Under the pieces are notes generated by a model that made no database searches, had not been told where the DNA came from, and saw nothing but the letters and a program-made list of their open reading frames with translations. This document shows positions 8,199 through 14,718 of a stretch of 23,171 bases of DNA, piece after piece; position 1 is the first letter of the stretch, and each line of letters starts with the position of its first letter. Source of the DNA: Streptomyces sp. NRRL F-5727 (lineage in GTDB: Bacteria; Actinomycetota; Actinomycetes; Streptomycetales; Streptomycetaceae). The translations under genes and the position numbers were made by a program. The DNA lies in the NCBI RefSeq assembly GCF_000719555.1, contig NZ_JOGX01000087.1, forward strand, positions 1-23,171, in the 5' to 3' direction.

Positions 8199-9203
8199 AT
8201 GCGCACCCGACACGTCTACCACGCGGTGGACTCCCACACCGAGGGCATGCCCACCCGGGTGATCACCGGCGGAGTGGGGGTGATCCCCGGCGCCACCATG
8301 GCCGAGAAGCGCCTCCACTTCATCGAGCACCGCGACTCCCTGCGCACCCTGCTCATGTACGAGCCGCGCGGCCACGCCGCCATGAGCGGCGCGATCCTCC
8401 AGCCCGCGACCCGCCCCGACGCCGACTACGGAGTCCTCTTCGTCGAGGTCTCCGGACTGCTCCCGATGTGCGGCCACGGCACCATCGGCGTCGCCACCGT
8501 CCTCGTCGAGACCGGCATGGTCCCGGTCACCGAACCGGTCACCACCGTCCGCCTCGACACCCCGGCCGGACTCGTCTCCGCCGACGTCCGCGTCGAGGAC
8601 GGCGCCGCCCGCTCCGTCACCCTCACCAACGTCCCCGCCTTCAGCGTCGGCCTCGACCTGAAGACCGAGGTCCCCGGGTACGGCACCGTCACCTACGACC
8701 TCGCCTACGGCGGCAACTTCTACGCCTTCGTCGAACTCGACGCCCTCGGCCTCCCCTTCGACCGCGCCCACAAGCAGGAACTGATCACCGCCGGACTGGC
8801 GATCATGGACGCCGTCAACGCGGGCGACGACCGGCCCGTCCACCCCGAGGACCCGGCCGTCGCCGGCGTCAAGCACGTCTACCTCGCCGCTCCCGGCTCC
8901 GACGCCCGTCGTTCCCGGCACGCCATGGCCATCCACCCCGGCTGGTTCGACCGCTCCCCGTGCGGCACCGGCACCAGCGCCCGGATGGCCCAGCTGCACG
9001 CCCGCGGACAGCTCGCCCTGGACACCGACTTCGTCAACGAGTCCTTCATCGGCACCGAGTTCACCGGCCGGCTGGTCGCCGAGACCACCGTCGGCGGCCG
9101 GCCCGCCGTCGTCCCCACCGTCACCGGACGAGCCTGGATCACCGGCACCGCCCAGTACTTCCTCGACCCCACCGACCCCTTCCCCGCCGGATTCCTGCTG
9201 TGA
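8199..9203 (+). CDS. 4-hydroxyproline epimerase, proline racemase superfamily
   Basis: This 334-aa protein has both catalytic cysteines of proline-racemase-type epimerases: Cys91 in MCGHGTIG and Cys255 in DRSPCGTGTSAR. It also has the GGNFYAFVE segment typical of 4-hydroxyproline epimerases. It would convert trans-4-hydroxy-L-proline, the main collagen hydroxyproline, to cis-4-hydroxy-D-proline, the substrate of the dehydrogenase encoded upstream. The ATG start has AGGGGGAAG about 10 bases before it. The stop overlaps the next gene by four bases (GTGA). Proline racemase activity cannot be excluded from sequence, but the neighbours favour hydroxyproline. Confidence 0.87.
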   Translation: MRTRHVYHAVDSHTEGMPTRVITGGVGVIPGATMAEKRLHFIEHRDSLRTLLMYEPRGHAAMSGAILQPATRPDADYGVLFVEVSGLLPMCGHGTIGVATVLVETGMVPVTEPVTTVRLDTPAGLVSADVRVEDGAARSVTLTNVPAFSVGLDLKTEVPGYGTVTYDLAYGGNFYAFVELDALGLPFDRAHKQELITAGLAIMDAVNAGDDRPVHPEDPAVAGVKHVYLAAPGSDARRSRHAMAIHPGWFDRSPCGTGTSARMAQLHARGQLALDTDFVNESFIGTEFTGRLVAETTVGGRPAVVPTVTGRAWITGTAQYFLDPTDPFPAGFLL

Positions 9204-10246
9204 CCGTCCTCCCCGCGGACGGCGTCCGCGTCACCGACTACCACACCGCCGGCGAACCCTTCCGGATCGTCGCCGACGGCCTGCCGCCCGCTCCCGGCGA
9301 CACCGTCGCCGAGCGGTGCGCCACCGCCGTCGGCCCCGGCGGCTCCGGCACCGCCCCCCGCCCCGGCCCCCTGGACGCGCTGCGCCGCCTCCTCGTCCAG
9401 GAACCGCGCGGCCACGCCGGCATGTACGGCGGGTTCGTCGTCCCGCCCGACGACGACGGCGCCCACCTCGGCGTCCTCTTCTGGCACAAGGACGGCTTCT
9501 CCACCGCCTGCGGCCACGGCACCATCGCCCTCGCCGCCTGGGCCGTCGACACCGGCCGCGTCCCGGCCGGCGACGGCGACCGGGACGTGCCCGTCCGCAT
9601 CGACGTGCCGTCCGGCCGGGTCACCGCCACCGTCCACCGGTCCGGCGGCCGCACCACCGGCGTCACCTTCCGCAACGTGCCCGCCCGGATCACCGCCCGC
9701 AAGGTGCCCGTCGCCACCGGCCTCGGCATCGTCGAGGTCGACCTCGCCCACGCCGGCGCCTGCTACGCCTCCGTCCCCGCCCGCGAGCTCGGCCTCACCG
9801 TGGACAAGGCGTCCCTGCCCGCGCTCACCCGGGTGGGGCGGGAGATCCGCACCGCGCTCGCCGGCCACCCCGCCACCTGGCACCCCGACGGGCCGCTGCT
9901 CTCCGGCGTCTACGGCGTCATCCTGTACGAGGACCTGCCCGACACCCCGGAAGGGCCGCGCCAGCGGAACGTCACCGTCTTCGCCGACGGCCAGATCGAC
10001 CGCTCCCCGTGCGGCTCCGGCACCTCCACCCGGCTCGCCCTCCTCGCCGACGAGGGCCGCCTGAAGGAGGGCCAGGTGCTCACCCACGAGTCGATCGCCG
10101 GCACGGTCTTCACCGGCCGCGCCGTCCCCGGCGCCGACCCGGACGGCGGCCTCGTCACCGAGGTCACCGGCACCGCCCACCGCACCGGCGAGGCGCACTT
10201 CACGCTCGACCCGGACGACACCCTCGGCGCGGGGTTCCTCCTGTGA
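9200..10246 (+). CDS. Second proline-racemase-superfamily protein (3-hydroxyproline dehydratase-like or epimerase)
   Basis: This 348-aa protein is distinct from its neighbour. The first catalytic cysteine is Cys104 in HKDGFSTACGHGTIA, a context reminiscent of trans-3-hydroxy-L-proline dehydratases. The second is Cys271 in DRSPCGSGTSTR. In characterised dehydratases such as human L3HYPDH the second position is Thr, so the Cys/Cys pair points towards an epimerase or racemase. The reaction is therefore unresolved. The start is GTG 9200, overlapping the previous stop as GTGA; the open frame extends much further upstream, but that part lies antisense-like within the preceding gene and has no codon logic. 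The stop overlaps the next gene in the same way. Pairing with an OCD-family reductase hints at the 3-hydroxyproline branch. Confidence 0.8.
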   Translation: MTVLPADGVRVTDYHTAGEPFRIVADGLPPAPGDTVAERCATAVGPGGSGTAPRPGPLDALRRLLVQEPRGHAGMYGGFVVPPDDDGAHLGVLFWHKDGFSTACGHGTIALAAWAVDTGRVPAGDGDRDVPVRIDVPSGRVTATVHRSGGRTTGVTFRNVPARITARKVPVATGLGIVEVDLAHAGACYASVPARELGLTVDKASLPALTRVGREIRTALAGHPATWHPDGPLLSGVYGVILYEDLPDTPEGPRQRNVTVFADGQIDRSPCGSGTSTRLALLADEGRLKEGQVLTHESIAGTVFTGRAVPGADPDGGLVTEVTGTAHRTGEAHFTLDPDDTLGAGFLL

Positions 10247-11181
10247 CCGCGCTCCCGTACCTCGACGGCGGCGCCGTCACCCGGGCGCTCGCCCCGGCCG
10301 CCGCCGTCGAGGCCCTCGCCGCGGTCCTGCGGGACGGGCTCGACCCCGAGACCTGCCCGCCCCGCTCCGCCGTCCCCGTCCCGGCCGGCGAGCTGCTGCT
10401 CATGCCGGCCGCGGCCGGCCGCTGGGCCGGAGTGAAGATCGCCGGGGTGGCGCCCGGCAACGCCGCCCTCGGACTGCCCCGGATCACCGGCAGCTACCTC
10501 CTCCTCGACGGGGCCACCCTCCGGCCCCGCGCCCTGCTCGACGGCGCCGCCCTCACCGCACTGCGCACCCCCGCCGTCTCCGCCCTGGCGGTCCGTCACC
10601 TCACTCCGGGGGAGCGGCCGTTGCGGGCGGTGGTGTTCGGTTCGGGACCGCAGGCGTACGGGCACGTCGACGCGCTCCTCGCGGTGCGGAAGCTCGCCTC
10701 CGTCACCGTGGTCGCCCGCGACCCCGGGCGGGCCGAGGGGCTCGCCGCGTACGCCCGGGGCATCGGCGTCCCCGAGGCCCGCCCCGGCACCGCCGCCGAG
10801 GTGGCGGAGGCGGACCTGGTGGTCTGCTGCACCACCGCCCGGACCCCCCTCTTCGACGGGCGGCGGGTGGCGTCCGGAGCGGTGGTCGTCGCCGTCGGCT
10901 CGCACGAGCCGGACGCCCGCGAGACCGACACCGCCCTGGTCCGCCGCTCCGAGGTCTGGGTCGAGGCGCGGTCGGCGGCCCTGCGGGAGGCCGGTGACCT
11001 GCTGATCCCCGAGGGGGAGGGGGCGATCGGGCCCGGCCACATCACCGGCACCCTCGCCGACCTCGTCCGGGGCCCGGCGCTGCCCGTCCCCGGGCCGGCC
11101 CCCCGCCTCTTCAAGAGCGTGGGCATGGCCTGGCAGGATCTCGCCGTGGCCGTCGCGGTCCACCAGGCGGCCCCCGGCTGA
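10243..11181 (+). CDS. Ornithine cyclodeaminase/mu-crystallin family reductase, probable pyrroline-2-carboxylate reductase
   Basis: This 312-aa protein has the family features in order: a substrate lysine in VKIAGV, an arginine in ALRTPAVSAL, an NAD(P) Rossmann motif (VFGSGPQAYGH), and the C-terminal FKSVGMAWQDLA signature. Family members include ornithine cyclodeaminase, alanine dehydrogenase and ketimine/pyrroline-2-carboxylate reductases. Next to hydroxyproline genes the last is most likely, reducing pyrroline-2-carboxylate to L-proline after 3-hydroxyproline dehydration. The start is GTG 10243 with a four-base overlap with the preceding gene, so it is translationally coupled. It is the last gene of the operon, 49 bases before gntR. 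Confidence 0.82.
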   Translation: MTALPYLDGGAVTRALAPAAAVEALAAVLRDGLDPETCPPRSAVPVPAGELLLMPAAAGRWAGVKIAGVAPGNAALGLPRITGSYLLLDGATLRPRALLDGAALTALRTPAVSALAVRHLTPGERPLRAVVFGSGPQAYGHVDALLAVRKLASVTVVARDPGRAEGLAAYARGIGVPEARPGTAAEVAEADLVVCCTTARTPLFDGRRVASGAVVVAVGSHEPDARETDTALVRRSEVWVEARSAALREAGDLLIPEGEGAIGPGHITGTLADLVRGPALPVPGPAPRLFKSVGMAWQDLAVAVAVHQAAPG

Positions 11182-11185
11182 GCAA

Positions 11186-11201
11186 CGTGACATTGTACGC
11201 T
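11186..11201 (+). promoter_or_regulatory. Operator site D before gntR
   Basis: CGTGACATTGTA at 11186-11197 matches YGTRACATWKTA. It overlaps TACGCT at 11196-11201, a plausible -10 that would give a leader of about 20 nt containing GGAGGA at 11220-11225. This suggests autoregulation of the regulator. I see no clear -35 hexamer. Confidence 0.5.
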
Positions 11202-11230
11202 GGGCGCCTGCGGATTCTCGGAGGAACGGC

Positions 11231-11947
11231 GTGGGTGACCTGAAGCAGCACAGTCTCATCAAGGCCCAGGAGCGGCTTCGCGACCAGGTGGGCCACGCAC
11301 TGCGCGCGGCCCTCACGGCCGGTGAGCTGAAGCCCGGGACCGTCTACTCGGCCCCGGGCCTCGCGGCCGAGCTCGGCGTGTCGGCCACCCCGGTGCGCGA
11401 GGCCATGCTGGACCTGGCCCGCGAGGGCCTCGTCGAGCCGGTCCGCAACAAGGGCTTCCGGATCACCGAGGTCAGCGAGCGCGAGCTCGACCAGTGCACC
11501 GAGCTGCGCATGCTCATCGAGGTGCCCACGGTCGGCCGGGTCACCGACACCGCGACCGCCGAGCAGCTGGAGGCGCTGCGCCCGCTGGCCGAGGAGATCG
11601 TCGTCAACGCCCGCGAGCACAACCTGATCGGCTATCTGGAGGCGGACCGGCAGTTCCACCTCACCCTCCTCGGGCTGTCCGGAAACGACCGGCTGGTGGA
11701 GACCGTGGGCGACCTGCGCAAGCGGTCCCGGCTCTACGGGCTGACCGGTCTGGACGAGGCCGGCAAGCTGGTCTCGTCCGCCGAGGAACACGTCGAACTG
11801 CTGGACCTGATGATCGCCCGCGACCGGGCCGGCGCCGAGGCGTGCATGATGCGCCACCTCGGCCACGTCCGCTCGCTCTGGGCCGAGGCCAGGGACGAGC
11901 CGGTCGAGCCGGCGGCCGGCGCCCTGCGCTCGGTCCGCAAGCGCTGA
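11231..11947 (+). CDS. GntR-family regulator, FadR/FCD subfamily, probable regulator of the hydroxyproline island
   Basis: This 238-aa protein has an N-terminal winged helix (residues 12-80; recognition region LGVSATPVREAMLDLAREG) and a C-terminal all-helical FCD ligand domain. Candidate metal ligands are Asp139 and His143 (EADRQFH), His187 (EEHVELL) and His209 or His212 (MMRHLGH). Such domains bind small carboxylates through a metal. The ligand here could be hydroxyproline or a pathway intermediate. The GTG start has GGAGGA five bases upstream. It follows the catabolic operon directly, and the same operator-like sequence precedes it and the three regulated units, supporting a local autoregulated repressor. 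Confidence 0.88.
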   Translation: MGDLKQHSLIKAQERLRDQVGHALRAALTAGELKPGTVYSAPGLAAELGVSATPVREAMLDLAREGLVEPVRNKGFRITEVSERELDQCTELRMLIEVPTVGRVTDTATAEQLEALRPLAEEIVVNAREHNLIGYLEADRQFHLTLLGLSGNDRLVETVGDLRKRSRLYGLTGLDEAGKLVSSAEEHVELLDLMIARDRAGAEACMMRHLGHVRSLWAEARDEPVEPAAGALRSVRKR

Positions 11948-11969
11948 CCCGGGACCGCCCCGGAAACGA

Positions 11970-12014
11970 CGAACGGCGCGCCGCACTCCACGAGGGAGTG
12001 TGGCGCGCCGTTCG
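11970..12014. terminator. Bidirectional terminator between gntR and gap
   Basis: A 19-bp stem (one G.T pair) forms between 11970-11988 and 11996-12014 with a 7-nt loop. It lies between convergent genes, 22 bases after the gntR stop and 12 bases after the gap stop, so it can serve both. Confidence 0.85.
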
Positions 12015-12026
12015 CGTGGGCGGGGA

Positions 12027-13472
12027 TCAGACCGCCGGGGCCGGGAAGGTCGGGTACTCGACGCCCGAGACGTGCTGGACGACCCGGATGACCTGGCAGG
12101 AGTAGCCGAACTCGTTGTCGTACCACAGGTACAGGATCGCGTTGTCGCCGTCGACCTTGGTCGCGCCGGCGTCGACGATGGACGCGTGGCGCGAGCCCAC
12201 GAAGTCCATCGAGACGGCGTCGGGAGCCGTGGTGAAGTCGATCTGACGCTTCAGCGGCGAGTGCAGCGAGACGTCGCGCAGGTACTCGAGCACCTCGTCG
12301 CGGGTGGTCTCGCGGCCCAGGCGCAGGCTGAGGATGGCGATCGAGACGTCCGGGACGGGGACGCGGATCGAGCTGCCCGTGATCGGGGCCTTCAGCTCCG
12401 GCAGCGCCTTCGCGACGGCCGAGGCGGCACCGGTCTCGGTGATCACCATGTTGAGCGGCGCGGACCGGCCGCGGCGGTCGGCCTTGTGGTAGTTGTCCAG
12501 CAGGTTCTGGTCGTTCGTGAACGAGTGGACGGTCTCCACGTGACCGCGCAGCACGCCGTACTCGTCGTCCATCGCCTTGAGCGGCGGGACGATGGCGTTG
12601 GTGGTGCAGGAGGCGCAGGAGAGGATCTGCTCGTCCGGCTTGATCGTGTCGTGGTTGACACCGTGCACGATGTTCGGCACGTCGCCCTTGCCGGGCGCGG
12701 TCAGGACGACCTTGTCGATGCCCGGACGCAGGTGCTTCGACAGGCCCTCGCGGTCGCGCCACTTGCCGGTGTTGTCGATCAGGATGGCGTTCTCGATGCC
12801 GTACGCCGTGTAGTCGACCTCGGAGGGGTCGTTGGCGTAGATGACCTTGATCGTGTTGCCGTTGGCGACGATGGCGCTGTTCGCCTCGTCGACGGTGATC
12901 GTGCCCTGGAACTGGCCGTGGATCGAGTCCCGGCGCAGCAGGGAGGCGCGCTTGACGAGGTCGGCCTCGCCGCCGCCGCGCACGACGATGGCGCGCAGCC
13001 GCAGACCGTTGCCCGAACCGGCCTTCTCGATGAGGAGGCGGGCGACGAGACGGCCGATGCGGCCGAAGCCGTAGAGGACGACGTCCCGGCCGTCCCGGCG
13101 CTCGATCTTGTTCGCACCCGTGGCGCCGGCGACGGCCTCCGCGGTGAACTCCTCGACCGTCAGACCGCGCGAGTCGGCCTTGTACTCGGCGGCGAGCATG
13201 CCGATGTCGATCTGCGAGGGGCCGAGGTCGAGCGTGGTGAGCGTCTGCAGGAAAGGCAGCGTCTCGGTGACCGAGAGCTCCTCGCCGGCGATCTGGCGGG
13301 CGAAGCGGTGCGTCTTGAGGATGCTGACGACCGACTTGTTCACCAGGGAGCGGCTGTGAACGAGGACGGTGACGTCCTGCTCACGGTGCAGCTTCCCGAT
13401 GATCGGGATCATCGACTCCGCGATCTCCTCACGGTTCTTCCAGCTGGTGAACGAGTCATCATTGACAGTCAC
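12027..13472 (-). CDS. Glyceraldehyde-3-phosphate dehydrogenase, long form
   Basis: This is a 481-aa NAD(P)-dependent glycolytic/gluconeogenic enzyme. The cofactor fold starts near residue 134 (VVLYGFGRIGRLVARL). The catalytic cysteine is about Cys289 in SCASCTTNA, and the C-terminus has the WYDNEFGYSCQ signature. About 130 residues precede the usual GAPDH start, so it is the long actinobacterial type rather than the usual 330-aa Gap. The start is GTG 13472 (TVNDDSFTSWKNREE) after a weak GAAAG. The open frame extends 31 codons upstream through an AT-rich promoter-like region, which is unlikely to be coding. It is transcribed convergently to gntR. Confidence 0.93.
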   Translation of the reverse strand: MTVNDDSFTSWKNREEIAESMIPIIGKLHREQDVTVLVHSRSLVNKSVVSILKTHRFARQIAGEELSVTETLPFLQTLTTLDLGPSQIDIGMLAAEYKADSRGLTVEEFTAEAVAGATGANKIERRDGRDVVLYGFGRIGRLVARLLIEKAGSGNGLRLRAIVVRGGGEADLVKRASLLRRDSIHGQFQGTITVDEANSAIVANGNTIKVIYANDPSEVDYTAYGIENAILIDNTGKWRDREGLSKHLRPGIDKVVLTAPGKGDVPNIVHGVNHDTIKPDEQILSCASCTTNAIVPPLKAMDDEYGVLRGHVETVHSFTNDQNLLDNYHKADRRGRSAPLNMVITETGAASAVAKALPELKAPITGSSIRVPVPDVSIAILSLRLGRETTRDEVLEYLRDVSLHSPLKRQIDFTTAPDAVSMDFVGSRHASIVDAGATKVDGDNAILYLWYDNEFGYSCQVIRVVQHVSGVEYPTFPAPAV

Positions 13473-13504
13473 AAGATTTATCTTTCGAGCTAGACGGCGC
13501 TCAT

Positions 13505-13535
13505 ATGGTAACCCGGGGCTCCTTCGCCCCCACAA
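13505..13535 (-). promoter_or_regulatory. Possible gap promoter
   Basis: Reading the minus strand, TTGTGG at 13535-13530 and TACCAT at 13510-13505 are separated by 19 bases, in the AT-rich patch before the gap GTG. The spacing is long and the -35 lies inside a hairpin, so this is tentative. Confidence 0.3.
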
Positions 13536-13541
13536 GGGGGC
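13526..13541 (-). terminator. Short GC hairpin between the beta-lactamase-like gene and gap
   Basis: GCCCCC at 13526-13531 pairs with GGGGGC at 13536-13541 around a 4-nt loop. Outside it, TTCG and CGAA can extend the stem past a 2-nt bulge. It follows the hydrolase stop by about 40 bases and could terminate that transcript before the gap promoter. Confidence 0.4.
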
Positions 13542-13581
13542 CCGAACGCATGTCCTGCAGCTCACACCTCCGCTCCGCCGC

Positions 13582-14619
13582 TCAGGCGAAGGCGGACGCG
13601 CGGAACGCCTCGCGGATCCGGGCCAGGGGGGCCGGGTCCCGGGTGACGTAGAGGCGGTTGGTCAGGAGGACCGCCCAGCGCCCGCGGGCGGGGGAGACCC
13701 ACATCGCCGTGCCGGTGAAGCCGAAGTGGGCCCACACGTCGTCGGCGGGCGTGGTGCCCGGCGCCGGGTGCCAGAGCAGGCCGCGCGCCGGGCCGAGGTT
13801 CCCGGTGCCGACCCGCAGCGAGGCCGCCGTCCAGGCCGGGGAGAAGGTCCCCGGGGGCGGGTCGAGGACGCCGCGCAGGAAGCGGCCCGTGTCGCCGGCC
13901 GTGGTGAAGACGCCGGCGATCCCGCACGCCCCGCCGAGCAGCCGGGCCGAGAAGTCGTGGACCGTGCCCCGCAGATGACGGCCGGTCTCCTCGTCGTACT
14001 CCGTGGGCGCGCAGCGGGCCGCCGCCTCGGGCGGCAGCGGGCCCCAGCGGGTCTCCCGCATGGCGAGCGGCGCCCAGACGCGCTCCTCGGCGAGGCGCGC
14101 GAGCGGCCGGCTCGTCAGGTGCTCGGCCAGCCAGCCGAGGACGAGCGCCGCCCGGTCGGTGTACGCGACGGCCGCGCCGGGCGGGTGCCGCAGCGGCTCG
14201 GCGAGCACCCCGTCCCGCACGTCCTGCGGGTCGGAGCCGTACAGGAAGCGCAGATTGGCCCGGAGCGGCATGCCGGCGGTGTGGGTGAGGAGGTGGTGCG
14301 CGGTGACCGCGCCGACCGGGCGTCCGGCCGCGGCCGGCCAGAAGGTGCCGAGCGGCGCCGACAGGTCCAGCTTCCCGGCGTCCACCAGGGTGCCGGTCAC
14401 CGCCCACACCGACAGGATCTTGGTGAGGCTGGCCACGTCGAAGAGGGTGTCCGGACGCACCGGCTCCTCCGGCCGGGCCGGGTCGAGGACCCCGACCGCG
14501 CCGGTCGACCGGGTGCCCGAGGCGTCGCCGACCGCCCACACGGCGCCTGGACACACCCCGTCCCGGACCGCGGCCGCGAGCAGCCGGGCGCAGGGGGGAA
14601 CCTCACCGGTCTCCGCCAC
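13582..14619 (-). CDS. Serine beta-lactamase-like hydrolase (class C/esterase type)
   Basis: This 345-aa protein carries the penicillin-binding serine hydrolase motifs: Ser64-x-x-Lys67 in ASLTK, Tyr153-Thr-Asp155 in the YxN position, and H-x-G-x-T-G at 298-303 (HFGFTG). It has no signal peptide or lipobox, so a cytoplasmic esterase, amidase or peptidase is more likely than a resistance beta-lactamase. The YxD in place of YxN is a common family variant. The start is GTG 14619 with GGAGG close upstream. It lies downstream of the VanW gene on the same strand, but a hairpin separates them. The substrate is unknown. Confidence 0.85.
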   Translation of the reverse strand: MAETGEVPPCARLLAAAVRDGVCPGAVWAVGDASGTRSTGAVGVLDPARPEEPVRPDTLFDVASLTKILSVWAVTGTLVDAGKLDLSAPLGTFWPAAAGRPVGAVTAHHLLTHTAGMPLRANLRFLYGSDPQDVRDGVLAEPLRHPPGAAVAYTDRAALVLGWLAEHLTSRPLARLAEERVWAPLAMRETRWGPLPPEAAARCAPTEYDEETGRHLRGTVHDFSARLLGGACGIAGVFTTAGDTGRFLRGVLDPPPGTFSPAWTAASLRVGTGNLGPARGLLWHPAPGTTPADDVWAHFGFTGTAMWVSPARGRWAVLLTNRLYVTRDPAPLARIREAFRASAFA

Positions 14620-14638
14620 GGCACACCTCCCACGGGGC

Positions 14639-14664
14639 GGGTGCGGCCGGGACCGGCCGCACCC
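14639..14664 (-). terminator. 12-bp hairpin downstream of the VanW gene
   Basis: The arms 14639-14650 and 14653-14664 are exact complements around a minimal loop. It lies between the VanW stop and the hydrolase start on the minus strand, consistent with termination of the VanW transcript. Confidence 0.55.
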
Positions 14665-14718
14665 CAGGCATGCATGCCCGCACGCGGCGGGGAGGACACC
14701 GTTCCGCCGCGGCCGGCG

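Noticed and set aside
13462..13467. TTGACA on the plus strand near the gap start as a promoter
   Set aside because: No -10 at usual spacing follows and there is no plus-strand gene to drive. It lies within the first codons of gap.
12000..13493. Plus-strand open frame opposite GAPDH
   Set aside because: It is an antisense shadow, Val/Asp/Gly-rich with no motif. The minus strand encodes an unmistakable GAPDH.
13582..14619. Beta-lactamase-like gene as an antibiotic-resistance determinant
   Set aside because: No signal peptide or lipobox is present and the motifs fit the broad serine hydrolase/esterase family, so resistance is not supported.
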